In this document: in pieces, positions 20,659 to 32,034 of the stretch
Layout: each line of letters starts with the position of its first letter
Position numbering within the stretch: the stretch's first letter is position 1
Source of the DNA: Platanthera guangdongensis
Taxonomy: Eukaryota; Streptophyta; Magnoliopsida; Asparagales; Orchidaceae
Assembly (NCBI GenBank): GCA_039583875.1
Contig: CM077162.1
Span: 113,242,589-113,306,588 of the forward strand
DNA: 64,000 bases
Direction: 5' to 3'
Translations under genes and position numbers: made by a program
The notes under the pieces: model-generated
What the model was told of the DNA's origin: nothing
Seen by the model: only the letters and a program-made list of their open reading frames with translations
Database searches by the model: none

Positions 20659-21789
20659 TGTAACACCTCAAATCCTAGGATTGGGAAAATGTTGGGTGAC
20701 ACGGCCAAGTACACGGGCATATCCCAGGGCGTGTCATGCTTGGGTGAGCAGCCGGTGAGTGTTCGACGAAAATCCATTTTGCGAAAATTGAGGGCACACG
20801 CCCTCTGGCACGGGCGTGTCAGATGTCGTGTCCTCCTCTGGTCGATGATTTCAGCTTGATGAAATTGAGCTGCAGGCGTGTCTGCTGCCGTGTGTGGGCA
20901 CACGGCCTGTGACATGAGAGTGTCACAGGCCGTGTCCTTTACTCGACGTGCCCAGGGCATTTGAGGCCAGGTGAATACGGGTAGGACATGGTCATGTTTT
21001 TGGGTACACGGCCTGTGACACTGGCATGTCACTGGCCGTGTCCCGCTCGGGTTGAAGTTGGTTTTGTGGAGCCTGATGTACACGGCCACAGACAAGGGCG
21101 TATCTGAAGGTGTGTCAGGTGACACAGGCGTGTCACATGGCCGTGTACTAGTCTAGTTGAGTCATTTGTGTGCAGCTTAAGGAACACGGCCTGTTACATG
21201 GGCGTGTTACATGCCGTGTCAGGCAAAAAATATCCTTTTGTGGCAAAATCATGGTCGTCCATTTTCTCAGCTGGGATCCAATAGCTGAGAGCCCTCCATG
21301 CTTCCTTAAGGTCAAGAATTGAGAAGGAAATCCTCATTTGTTTTGGCCTTCATCTTTCTACAAGCCTAGAGAGAGAAAGAGAGGAAGGAGGAGGAGGAAG
21401 AGGAGCCGGCCATCGTTTGAGCTACGGAGTTCCTGTTCACAATCCAAGGCTAGCGTTGGGAAGGCAAAGCCGCTACGGTGCTTTCTAGCTGACTAGGAAT
21501 TAATGGCTCCGAAGCGATCTTCAAGGGTAACCATCTTTCTTCCTAGCCATGTGAAGGCTTCCTTTTTAGCATATGCATAGGATTCCCCCACGAGAGGGTG
21601 GCTTGTTATGTGAGTCCCTTGGGTTGATTCATGGAATCCCCAATCATTTGGCATATAGATCCAGAAATGGAGTACAAAATAGGCATGCTATGTGAAGCCC
21701 ATCTGGATAGGTTGGTCTGGATTGGTGATGTTGCATATACGCATCGGAGAAGACTCCGCGATGAAACGTGTAGTTTTAGGAGTCAATGG
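20659..21789. mobile_element. Element C: LTR start (Tekay-like), interrupted by F
   Basis: Sequence begins TGTAACACCTCAAATCC exactly where the B RT stops, and the TGTAAC terminus is that of the H-type LTRs. It contains no ORF of note. Its far end must lie beyond 64000 because F starts at 21790, so neither a target duplication nor the orientation can be confirmed. It shares the theme of the H LTR: repeated ACACGGCC...GGCCGTGT inverted repeats. Confidence 0.65.
20775..21235. repeat. Inverted-repeat cluster in element C LTR
   Basis: A perfect 15-bp stem ACACGGCCTGTGACA/TGTCACAGGCCGTGT with a 6-base loop lies at 20900-20935. A second copy with one mismatch is at 21006-21041, and a third, more decayed copy is at about 21183-21218. 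Shorter CACGGGCGTGTC-type units lie between them. Confidence 0.85.
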
Positions 21790-22473
21790 TGTTGGGTACA
21801 TTGGAATATATGTACCTGATTTGAAGAAGCCTCACCCTACTCAATTATATACATCAAGATGTATTTAATGTGTTTTTGAGTTTATGTGTGCAGGTTAAGT
21901 AATTGCAGGGAAAGCAGAAAAGTTTCTAAGTACATGTGTTGACACCCAGAAGAAAAGTGTCGACACTTAAGAAGACTTGTGTCGACACCCAGAGAAGCTG
22001 TGTCGACACTTGGAGTCATTGTGTCGACACCAGGAATGCAGAGTTGACATCAGAAGGAAAGTGTCGACACATACAGGCTGTGTCGACACACAATAAAGGA
22101 ATGTCTAAAGAATTAGTGTCGACACTTAGAAGCAGTGTCGATACCCAGAGGAACTTTGTCGACATCACAAGTGTTGACACTAGGAGGCTGTGTCGACACT
22201 CAGCAAAACTTCAACAAAGTTCAAGTACAAGTGTCGACACCAGGAGGCTGTGTCGACACTCAGCAAAATTCGACAAAGTCTAAGTACAAGTGTCGACACA
22301 AAGGAGATGTGTCGACACTCAGCAAAAGTCTCAACACATGAAGAATATGTCGACACAAAGGAGATGTGTCGACACTCAGCAAAAGTCTCAACACATGAAG
22401 AATGTGTCGACACAAAGGAGATGTGTCGACACTCAGCAAAAGTATCAACACAGAAGGCATGTGTCGACACCAA
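21790..22473 (+). repeat. F 5' LTR, first part, with palindrome array
   Basis: U3 of the LTR. From about 21940 it is an array of roughly 20 GTGTCGACAC units or one-base variants every 20-40 bp. At 22318-22440 a 57-bp unit is repeated about 2.7 times, each holding two palindromes. G inserted after GTGTCGACACCAA, with duplication ACCAA at 22469-22473. Confidence 0.92.
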
Positions 22474-22922
22474 TGAAAGATATGGTACCTAAACACCTAG
22501 AGGGGGGGGGGGTGAATAGGTGACCTAATCCTTTTCTAACTTTGTTGGCAGCCACTTAGTTAAATCACAGAGTTCTAACAACTTTTGCACAGCAAACAGC
22601 AATAACAAAACATACACAGCACAATCACAGCACAGCACACAGTGTTTTATAGTGGTTCCCCAAGATATGGGTACATCCACTTTCCCCCTTCGCCTATCTA
22701 GCAGTGTACTAGATTCGGCCAAACTTCTCCACTGTCTCAGAACCCAAATTGGTTCCTACCTCAGGCCCAAAGCCTTACAACTCAGCTTTATCCCAAAGCC
22801 TACACTCAGCCAATCAAGGCCTACACTCAGCCAATCCAAGGCCTACACTCAGAGATCTCTATCTCCTACACTCAGGCTAACAAGCCCAACCCTCAGCCTT
22901 TATAATTATAGGCTTACAAATC
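22474..22922 (-). repeat. G 3' LTR, distal part (U5 side)
   Basis: It begins TGAAAGATATGG (the complement of the LTR end CTTTCA) and runs to the AAATC duplication caused by H. It holds a G/C homopolymer run at 22501-22511 and several CCTACACTCAG units. It matches 54606-55053 in the 5' LTR. Confidence 0.93.
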
Positions 22923-25225
22923 TGTAACACCCCCTATCCGTCGCATAGCATATAGCAGTAGGTCCGGCCGAGGCCCGACGCCATATACCACAGACAGACC
23001 GGGTGGTTACGTATGGAAACCATCCAACCAATCTCAACGTCCTACACAGAGCATTCTAGCGGAAGCAGTTTAAATAAGTTGTACTCAAGAACCCAGCAAC
23101 AAGCATGAATGTCCACTACTACCAAAAGGAATGTTATTACAAAATACTCAAAAGTCGACCTTAAGGCCTTACAAAACGTTCCACTTGTTTAATACATGAT
23201 TTACCAACCTCGGCACGCAGGCCGGCCATACATGAATCAAATAGAAAACATTTCCACTTGGGCCTTCGAGGTCCAGCTTCGCAAAAAGGGCTTTAGCCCG
23301 CTATTGATCGCTTGGTCCAGCTGCACATGCAAGCAACAAACCACCGCACGGTGGCAAACAAGGCAACGGTCAGCAATGCTGACCAAATTATAACGATCCC
23401 GCCCCCAACTCGGGGCGGCGATGCTCCTTCCCTGCATTTCATTAGCACAAGCGAGCAATGCATACAACCATAGCCATTTCAACACAGACGTTGGCTCGTA
23501 CGGCCACACGTCCCGTGCACTCAGGGCACATTCTCGGTGAACCGGTCGATGTTACGTCAATTAAAGCCATTAACATTCCGGACTCACCACCGCCACTTAG
23601 ACGGCCATTCCTATGAGCAATTCGTCTTCATGGTATTGGTCACGTCAATTTAAGCCATTGACCACCGAAGACCCCCATCTATGCCAACGGCGAGTGCCAT
23701 GTAACTTTAGGTCTCTCTAACCCGAACGACATGAAGCGGGTACGGCTCCATCTAACCCGTGCTCACATCGCAACGACAATTTAAGCCATATGCGCGGGTC
23801 AAACTTTCACCGAGTCCCATTCTAACACAAGTCACATAACCCCGTTATGTTCAAGATGGCTCTCAGGCCACCAAGTTGGCAAGATCTCGTATCCGCCCAG
23901 TTTTCCGGGTGCACCTTTGGGTTAGTCCCCAAGGCTCCCTGCTGCAATCTACCGCGTAGAAAACCCGAAAACACCCAATAGCACGGAGTCTTCTCCGGCC
24001 TTATGCAATGCAACATCACCGATCCGGACTAACATGTCCGGGTAGGCTTCACACAAAATGCCTACGTCCGTTCTCGCATACGGACTCTAAACAACGGGGA
24101 CTTTACATATCTACCCGAAGGAACACCTCCAACTCTCCGCAAACTCGCGAGAGCGGGCTTCCTATGCTAAGAAAGAGAGCTACTAGTGCTCAAGATGAGG
24201 ATCGTTACAATTGCGTTCCTCTTTGGCGCCATCGAAAAGTAATCGGATAGAAATCACCGCACTTGCGTTGCCTCCGTGGATCCGGAGTCGGCTTGCGATT
24301 CGGAGCTCTGAAGCTCCTCCAATGGCGGATCTAGCTCCTCTTCCTCTTGCCTTAGCTCTTCTTTCTCCAAGGGTTTGGAGAGGTGAAAAGGGTGAAAAGT
24401 GAAGGATTTTCTAAGTCAAACCCGAGTATATCCTCTCAGGAACCAACCCCAGCCGTCGGATCTCAACCTAAGAAAACGAGCAGCTTTGATTCGGGGCTGA
24501 AATGCCCAATCTGGACCGAACACGGCCTGGCACACGCCCGTGTCCAGGGCCGTGTGCCGCATTCGCCGTCAAAATCGAATCTCCTGGACACGCACACGGG
24601 TATCGAACACGCCCGTGTTCGAGCTGACATGCCCGTGTTCCAGCTGACACGGCCGTGTAGCCGGCCGTGTACCCCATGATTTTCTCCCGCTTTCAACCCG
24701 AGCACTGCACGGGTTCTAGGACACGCCCGTGTCCTTGCCCGTGTCATATTGACACGCCTGGGCCCCCAGGCCGTGTACACGGGACATTTCGTCGAGTGGA
24801 GATCGACGACTCGATGACACGGCCTTGGACACGCCCGTGTCCTAGGCCGTGTGCCTTGACTCGACGATCGTCGAGTGAATCTCGACGATTTCACCTTGAC
24901 GATCGTCGACACGGGTCGACACGCCCTGCGACACGCCCGTGTCGCAGGCCGTGTGCCCATTCTCGACGAATCGTCGAGTATAACTCGACGATTTCACGGC
25001 TAAGTGTCGACACGGGTCGACACGCCCTGCGACACGCCCGTGTCGCAGGCCGTGTGCCCATTCTCGACGAATCGTCGAGAATAACTCGACGACTTCGCGG
25101 CTAAGTGTCGACACACGCTTGACACGCCCTGGGACACGCCCGTGTCCCAGGCCGTGTGCCTACTGCCAGAACCCAAACTGGCCCAAAACGTCCCCCTTTG
25201 CTCCTTTGAGTTTCGGGGCGTTACA
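22923..25225 (-). repeat. H 3' LTR
   Basis: TGTAAC...GTTACA termini, 2303 bp. From about 24520 to 25165 it is packed with inverted repeats built from ACACGGCC/GGCCGTGT, GACACG/CGTGTC and CTCGACGA/TCGTCGAG. Small ORFs here are translations of these repeats or of other LTR sequence. Confidence 0.95.
24520..25165. repeat. Hairpin array in H 3' LTR
   Basis: Successive stems are seen: 24817-24852 (17-bp arms, one mismatch, around CC), a CCTGCGACACG/CGTGTCGCAGG stem near 24933-24956 and again near 25027-25050, and CCTGGGACACG/CGTGTCCCAGG near 25126-25149. CTCGACGA/TCGTCGAG stems lie at about 24962 and 25062. The varying stem positions change together on both arms. Confidence 0.85.
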
Positions 25226-25243
25226 ACTCTCCCCCTCTTAAAA
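25226..25243 (-). other. Polypurine tract of element H
   Basis: The minus strand reads TTTTAAGAGGGGGAGAGT directly before the LTR terminus TGTAACG. Confidence 0.85.
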
Positions 25244-25260
25244 GAATTTCGACCACGAAA

Positions 25261-28200
25261 TTACATAAAGGAAAGATATACAAAAACAATATTTGTACCT
25301 GAGCGGAACAACTCCGGATACTCGTCAAGCATAGTCTGCTCTCGCTCCCAAGAGAGCTCCTCACGACCGCAATTGTCCCACCGGACTTTGACCATCCTGA
25401 TCTCTTTATTGCGTAGCCGCTTGACCTCCGAGTCCTCAATCCACACGGGCTTGACCTTTGTCGTTAGCCCACTATCCACCGGCACTTGATCGACCGCGAT
25501 CACTTGCGTAGGCTCTTGCACCGCCTTCCGAAGCACCGAAATGTGGAACACATCGTGTAAACCACTTAGCTCCACTGAAAGCTTCAACCAATAGGTCGCT
25601 TCTCCAACTCGCTCCAGAACCTCAAACGGTCCAAGGTACCTCGGGCTTAGCTTTTTCAACCGTCGCACCCGCGAGACACCCTTGAACGGCTTGATCTTTA
25701 GGTACACATAATCACCCACAGCGAACTCCACGTTCTTGTGTTTGGCATTATAGTACTTTGCTTGCCGGTCCTGAGCGATGAGTAACCTCTCCCGAATGGT
25801 TCTCACCAAAGAAGTAGCATCATCCACTTCCGATCGCTTATACAACTTCGACTCGCCCGTTTCTAACCAAGACAACGGCGTGCGACATCTTCTACCATAT
25901 AGGGCCTCGAAAGGCGCCATCTGAATACTTGCTTGGTAGCTGTTGTTGTACGCGAACTCCACCAAATAAAGGTGGTCTTCCCATTGCTTTCCAAAGTCCA
26001 AGACACACATGCGAAGCATGTCTTCCATGGTTCTATTGACCCTCTCGGTCTGCCCATCCGTTTGCGGGTGGAAGGCTGTGCTAAACTTCAGCTTTGTTCC
26101 CAACATTTGCTGCACCAGCCTCCAATCATTGGACGTGAACCGCCCATCACGGTCACTCACGATGCTGCGGGGCACACCATGAAGCCGCACTATGTTATCC
26201 ACATAAAGTTTTGCCAGCTTCTCCACCGGATCATCCTTCCTATGCGGAATAAAATGCGACACCTTTGTTAATCGATCGACCACCACCCAAATGGCGTCGT
26301 TCCCTTTTTGCGACCTTGGCAAACCGTGCACAAAGTCCATAGAGATGTCGTCGAATTTCCACTCCGGAATAGGCAAGGACTTAAGAAATCCTCCCGGCTT
26401 TTGGCACTCCGCCTTCACCAAGGCGCAAGTTTGGCACTTCGCTACGTATAGCGCCACATCCTTTTTCAAACCCGGCCACCAAAACAGTTTCTTGACGTCG
26501 CGGTACATCTTCGTGCTCCCCGGGTGAATCGAGTACTTGGTATGGTGTGCCTCGTACAACAACTCCACCCGCAAATTTCCCACACTTGGGACGCACAAAT
26601 GACCGTCTTTCCAAAGCAATCCGTCCTCCACAACGAATTGGGAATTTGACCCATCCAGAGCCTCTATCATGAACTGCTTCATATGAGCATCCATATCCAA
26701 AGCCTGCCGAATCCGATCAGCCAGGTCATATTGGACTTCAGTCCAATTCAGCACTGCTTCAGCACTAGATTGTCTATCCACACAAACAATCTCCAACGCC
26801 TCCAGCTCCTGCACCAACCGCTCATCATGCACTGATAGCCAATTCGCTTGAGCTGGGGCTCGGCGACTCAACGCGTCCGCAACCGCATTCCCTTTGCCAG
26901 GCACGTAGTGGATCTTGAATGTATAGTCCCCCAGGAACTCCATCCACCTACGCTGCCGCATATTCAGATCTTTCTGATCAATCAAATACTTTAGGCTCTT
27001 GTGATCGGTGTAGATGTCAATCTTCACACCGTACAAATAATGTCTCCACAGCTTCAAGGCAAAAATCACGGCCGCTAACTCCAAGTCATGGACCGGATAA
27101 TTCCTCTCGTGCACTTTTAGCTGTCTCGAGCCATAAGCTATCACGCTTCCGTGCTGCAGTAGCACGCAACCCAAACCGCTGCCTGAAGCGTCGCTATATA
27201 TCTCATAGCCTTCGGTTCCAACCGGCGAACTCAACACAGGCGCCGTGGTCAACCGACACTTCAGTTCCTCAAAAGCTCGCGCGCACTCCGGCGTCCAAAC
27301 GAACTTATGCTCCTTCCTCGTCAACGTAGTGAGAGGTAGCGCTATCCGCGAGAAGTTCTCTACGAAGCGCCTATAATAACCGGCAAGCCCCAAAAAGCTC
27401 CGGACTTCTGCTACCGTAGCAAGCTCAGGCCACTCCCGTATCGCAACAATCTTCGCCGGATCCACAGCAATACCCTCTCCACTCACTATATGCCCGAGGA
27501 ACGCCACTGAGGATAGCCAAAACTCGCACTTCGAGAACTTGGCATACAACTGGTTTCTCCTTAGCGTCTCCAACACCAAATGAAGATGCTTGAAGTTATC
27601 TTCCTCACTTTGCGAGTACACCAAAATATCGTCGATGAAGACGATCACGAAATTGTCCAAGTACTCCCTGAACGTCCTGTTCATCAAATTCATGAATACT
27701 GACGGCGCATTAGTCAGCCCAAACGGCATGACCGTAAACTCATAATGCCCGTATCTCATACTAAACGCTGTCTTCGGGATATCACTCTCCCTTATCCGCA
27801 GCTGATAGTACCCAGACTTGAGATCTAACTTCGAGTACACCGTCGACCCGACTAACTGATCAAAGAGATCATCAATCCTAGGGATCGGGTACTTATTCTT
27901 CTCAGTCAGCTTGTTCAGCTCCCGATAATCAATACATAATCTCAAGCTTCCGTCCTTCTTCTTAACAAAGAGGACCGGTGCGCTCCAAGGCGAAGAACTC
28001 GGGCGCACATACCCTTGCTCCAACAACTCTTGCAATTGAACTTTCAGCTCCGCCATTTCCTTAGGCGCTAGCCGATACGGAGATCGTGACACAGGCTTTG
28101 CACCTGGCACTAGCTCGATCGTGAAATCTATCTCCCGTTGAGGCGGGGCTCCAGGAAGATCCGCGGGGAACACATCAGGGTATTCCGATACCACTGAAAT

Positions 28201-28667
28201 ACAATCCAAAGCGGGCTTCGGCTTTGCAACCTCCACAAGTGTAAAGAACAGTTCTGCTCCGGCACGAACCGCCTTCACCACCTGAAGAGCAGACATCAAC
28301 GTCTTTCTCGACCCCTTTAAGCCCGTAAAAGTCATCTCACGACTTGCTCCCAGCTTGACTTCCTTGCTACCGCAATCTATATGGGCCTGCTGCTCCGAGA
28401 GCCAGTCCATGCCAAATATGACGTCGAACTCCACTAACGGAAGTAAAGACGCCCGCAGGTCGAACTCCTGCTCCCCAATACGAATCTTAACATCGCAGAT
28501 CCTAACCGCTCGCATCGAACACCCATTGGGCAACAACACATCCAACTTATCCTTCGCCATCGAAGAAGGGACTCCGATGCGTGATATAAATCCTTCGGAC
28601 AAGAAGGAGTGTGAAGCTCCCGTATCGAAGAGTGCTCGTGCCGGATTTTCACAAATCAATACGAATC
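25261..28667 (-). CDS. pol: Tekay-type Pol polyprotein with chromodomain (element H)
   Basis: A single open frame of about 1130 residues from the proposed splice acceptor at 28667. Counting from 28659: retropepsin DTGASHS at about 12-18; RT with CIDYRELN at about 240 and catalytic FIDDILVYS at about 341; RNase H from [10 protein letters not shown] (about 489) to [10 protein letters not shown]; integrase zinc domain with H-H and CQTC (about 705-747); integrase core with catalytic Asp in MDF (about 774), Asp in VSDRDG (about 836) and Glu in QTERVNR (about 871); and a C-terminal chromodomain with [18 protein letters not shown] (about 1080-1100). All catalytic residues look present. The frame has no ATG at its start, consistent with expression by splicing from the gag frame. 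Confidence 0.95.
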
Positions 28668-28743
28668 CTAAACAAGCAGTGGTAAGGTAACATGTGCATA
28701 AGAAGTATATAAAGGAATTGACTTGCTATAAATTAAACCGTAC
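28668..28743 (-). other. Candidate 76-nt spliceosomal intron between gag and pol (H)
   Basis: On the minus strand the sequence after ...GTGACAG is GTACGG and the stretch ends CTTGTTTAG before GATTCG. Removing these 76 nt (28743-28668) joins the gag frame to the pol frame without a stop and restores the usual length between the zinc knuckle and DTGAS. The gag frame stops at 28735-28733 inside it, and the pol frame has a stop at 28728-28726, so the frames do not overlap and a simple ribosomal frameshift cannot connect them. A CTTAC near the 3' end could be a branch site. Inference from sequence only. Confidence 0.6.
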
Positions 28744-29887
28744 CTGTCACCACGTCAGCTTGTTTAATGGCCTCCTGTTGGCCAAGATTGTAGACCCTTG
28801 GTTGGGCCGGAGCATAGTGGGATGCGGTCGACTCCACCGCCTTTCCCTTCTCTTCATAAGTAGCTCCCGGCTTCCTCTCGGACTTAGGACGTCCGCTCCA
28901 ACAGTCACGGGCGAAATGCCCCGTCTTTCCACATGTAAAACACGCACCCGGGGTCCGACCCGTAGTCGCCCCAGAAGCGCCAGAAGGAGCTGGACCCGAA
29001 GTCCTATGCTTCTTGAAAGCCCTCCGATAGCCGGACTTTGAAGTAGTCGGCACTCTGAACTCAGATTTCTTTTCACTCAAGCTTTTCTTCGCTTGCACAC
29101 TCTTCATGTCCTTCTCCAAGGACCGGGCAGTATTGACCAAGGTTAAGAAACCCTGCGTCATTGGCCCCGACAGTAACAATCTCAGCTCATCCCTCAAGCC
29201 TTTATAAAAACGATTAGTCTTGCGCTCCTCATCCATGATGGTGGAGCTAGCATAACGACTCAACCGCGTAAACTCGTGGAGATATTCATCCACGCTTCTC
29301 TCACCCTGCACCAACTTCAGGAATTCATTCTCCATTGAAATCCTCTGAGTCGAAGGGAGGTATCTTGCCAAGAACAATTCCGAGAACTCTTCCATCGGAA
29401 TGTCTATCAGTTGTCTACCTCTCAGGTGATGCAGCTCCAAACCTTCCCAAAACATCCTCGCTTCACCGTCCAGCAGGAATGTAGCGATGGTGGTCATCTG
29501 CCACTCCTCCGTCTCCGTTGCTGTCATGACTCTCTTCACCCTAGAGAGCCAGTCTTCAGCCTGAGATGGGGTTCCCAACCCCGAGAATAACGGAGGGTTG
29601 AAGCTCATTACATGCTTCAACTGCCTCTCAGTCGCCCTCCTTGGCACTATTGGTTCTAAAACCACTTGCTCCATCCTCCTCGGCTCAGCCTCTTGAAGAG
29701 GTACTTGCTCCATCACAGGAGCGGGCTGCTGCGCTTGCCTTCCAGGCTGCGCATTAATCACGGCCAACACCGCTTCAGCCACCAATCGTATATTTTCAGC
29801 CGACAGAGGTGTTGCGGGAGCAACATCCGATGCACTACTTGCCTCAGAAACTCGGCGTTCTGACGGCCCAACACCACTTCGGGTCAC
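28733..29887 (-). CDS. gag: Tekay-type Gag (element H)
   Basis: 384 residues starting MTRSGVGPSERR. The central region has the retrotransposon Gag fold signature: FSGLGTPSQAEDWLSRVKRV, WQMTTIATFLLDGEARMFWE, RERSVDEYLHEF-like GERSVDEYLHEFTRLSRYA and TNRFYKGLRDELR. One CCHC knuckle, CFTCGKTGHFARDC, lies near residue 320. Gag forms the cytoplasmic particle and packages the RNA. No stop or frameshift is visible before the presumed intron. Confidence 0.93.
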   Translation of the reverse strand: MTRSGVGPSERRVSEASSASDVAPATPLSAENIRLVAEAVLAVINAQPGRQAQQPAPVMEQVPLQEAEPRRMEQVVLEPIVPRRATERQLKHVMSFNPPLFSGLGTPSQAEDWLSRVKRVMTATETEEWQMTTIATFLLDGEARMFWEGLELHHLRGRQLIDIPMEEFSELFLARYLPSTQRISMENEFLKLVQGERSVDEYLHEFTRLSRYASSTIMDEERKTNRFYKGLRDELRLLLSGPMTQGFLTLVNTARSLEKDMKSVQAKKSLSEKKSEFRVPTTSKSGYRRAFKKHRTSGPAPSGASGATTGRTPGACFTCGKTGHFARDCWSGRPKSERKPGATYEEKGKAVESTASHYAPAQPRVYNLGQQEAIKQADVVTGTV

Positions 29888-30041
29888 CTATAGTGGTACA
29901 AAACACCGTTAAGCGACCAAATAAATTGCAAATAGCAATTATAGGAACACGCAGGTTCCTCAAACACGAGTATTTTCATTCCTAAGTGGACATTCATGGG
30001 TTCTTTTTACTGTTATAACGATGACGCACACAATGTGCTCA
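29888..30041 (-). other. Leader of H, gag-proximal part
   Basis: Non-coding leader between the gag ATG and the insertion of I; the rest of the leader is at 41688-41743. Confidence 0.8.
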
Positions 30042-30046
30042 CCACC

Positions 30047-32007
30047 TGATGACTAGTTTTAGTCATCCTTTTTGGGGGTAATTTAGTTTTCAAAATGCCT
30101 AATTTTATTTATATTTTATGTTTGTTATTTCATGTTTTAATGTTTCTTTACAATATTTTAATTCCTAGTGTTATTAGAGTTTTGATATAAAATTCTATAG
30201 TCTTACTATATGTGTTATGTTATTTTATATTATGTTATGTTATGATACGTTTTAATTTTAAGGTTGTAATATTTTTATATTATTGTGTTTAAAAATCTTG
30301 TTTTAACTTTAACTTTGTTATGTTATAAAATCTATATAGTGTTATGTTATGTTTTAACTTTGTTTCAACTTTGTTATGACTAATCCATATCTTGTTTTGT
30401 TTTATTTATAGGTTCAATGTCCACTTGGTGCAGCCCACAATTTGCATGGCCGGCTTCTTCCCACATTGGTGCAGCCCACATTGATAAAGCCTACATGATG
30501 CAGCCCTCAAGCTCAAACCCGAGCCCATGCAGCTCTCCTAGCCAACCCGAGCCCCCCATGCAGCCCAAGCAGCCCACCTAGTTCAAACCCGAGCCCCATA
30601 TGCAGCCCATGAAGTCCCTAGCCCCTACCCGAGCCCCCTATACAACCCATTTAAGCCCACATGGCCGGCCACCCCCCTCTCTTTCCTTTATTCTCTTTCC
30701 ACCTTTCAATCCATGCATGCATCATAATATTTTCTCTCCCTTTCATTTATTGCATGCATGCATTCACTTGTTCATGCTTGGCCGGCCCCTCCATTCCTTC
30801 CTCCTATTTTATTTCTTGCTTTTATTATTCTACATTCAACCCATCTTTCTCTCCCTTTCTTTATTTCTTATTCATTCCCCCTTTGCTATTTTATATTTTC
30901 CAACTCATTCCCTTAAAATCCATGCATTGAACCCACCTCTTTCTCTCCACCTAATTAAATATCATGCATGAATCATCCCTCTCTCTCTCCCCTCATTAAA
31001 CACATCATGCATGCACCTCTTCCTACACATGGCCGGCCACCCCCCCTTGCCCCCTCTTCTTCTTTCCATTCTAGAACCTTCCCCCTCATCTATAAAAAGG
31101 CACCATGGTCTCATGCTTTGGAGAGTTGGATTTTGGAGAGCAAGTGAAGTTCTAGTTCAAGAGAGTGCTTTCTTTTTTGTTGCTTACATGTTGTTAAGTC
31201 TTAATTAGTGTAATCTTTGCTTTTGATAGTGTAATCTTTTCTCCGTATTATTTTGTACTTCTCCGTTTTTATTTATCAATGGAAATGAATTTCTCTTATC
31301 TTTCCGTGCTTTCTTTCTTAACTATGCGTAGCTAATCTTCTTTTAGCATTTGATCATGAGGATCCATGATTTGAAATGAGAATTATTTTTATTTCATAGT
31401 TTTATTTTTGCATAATTCTACTCGGTCCTTCTTTGAATAATTTTTGTGTCGACTCCGTATTTCCGGTATACGGTAGTAGGCTTATGATCTCATATTCGAG
31501 TAGCCGAGAGGCTCATGGATGTGAAAGATCACTCAAAGAAGGAAGGAGTTGAACGCAACCCTAGAGATAGGACGACGTAAATCCTCCGGATTGGAGTCAA
31601 ATCCAATAGTGCGGATCATCTCGATAATGCAACTTTAGGCTTCTTTGGTTTGTAAAGAGATTTCGATCAAAGAGTCTATAAGTAAGGAGACCTAATGCTC
31701 TAGCGAGATTTTGTCTTATTTTCGGATCTGTCACGGCCGAGTTGGATTTGCAAATTTAAAACTATGCCCTTTTATTTTCTCGTTTCATTTCATGGTGAAT
31801 CAATGATCGAATGCTAGCCTTTTTATATTAGTTTTCGTCTCGCAATTTATCGTTCATTTTACTTCTTAAAAAATTCTCAAATTCCCAATAGTTTTCCGGT
31901 AGGATAATAGTTCGAGCGCGAGTATAAGTACTTGACAACCCCGTGTTTAAATACGACCTTGGTACTACAATTCAACAGGTACGCTTGCCTGTTCGGGTTT
32001 TGGCCCA
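30047..32007 (+). repeat. I 5' LTR
   Basis: It starts TGATGACTAGTTTTAGTCAT, which folds as an 8-bp stem (GATGACTA/TAGTCATC, loop GTTT) at the very end of the element, and ends GGCCCA. Repeated GCAGCCCA/CCCGAGCCC units lie at 30430-30660. A TATA box is at 31091. Proline-rich ORFs of 65-123 codons here occur in both LTR copies and look like chance. Confidence 0.95.
31091..31100 (+). promoter_or_regulatory. TATA box in I 5' LTR
   Basis: TATAAAAAGG, with the same sequence in the 3' LTR at 40766-40775. The transcript start is expected about 30 bp downstream. Confidence 0.7.
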
Positions 32008-32016
32008 CTAAGTTTT

Positions 32017-32034
32017 TGGCGCCGTTGCCGGGGA
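32017..32034 (+). other. Primer-binding site, tRNA-Asp (element I)
   Basis: TGGCGCCGTTGCCGGGGA is the complement of the plant tRNA-Asp(GUC) 3' end with CCA. It starts 9 bases after the LTR. Confidence 0.95.

Noticed and set aside
20640..21125. A 161-codon minus ORF spanning the B/C junction
   Set aside because: It crosses an insertion boundary and reads the ACACGGCC inverted repeats.
21940..22490. Regularly spaced short palindromic repeats resembling a CRISPR array
   Set aside because: Units are only 10 bp, spacers vary in length and are themselves related, and the context is a plant retrotransposon LTR.
24383..25114. ORFs on both strands in the H LTR rich in Arg, Thr, Pro and Cys
   Set aside because: They arise from the hairpin repeats; both strands stay open because the repeats are self-complementary.
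30600..31208. Proline-rich ORFs in the LTR of I (also 40169-40883)
   Set aside because: They lie in the U3/R region of both LTRs, have no recognisable domain and follow from C-rich sequence.
32017..32034. tRNA-Asp gene fragment
   Set aside because: Only the 18 bases complementary to the tRNA 3' end are present, at the primer-binding position.
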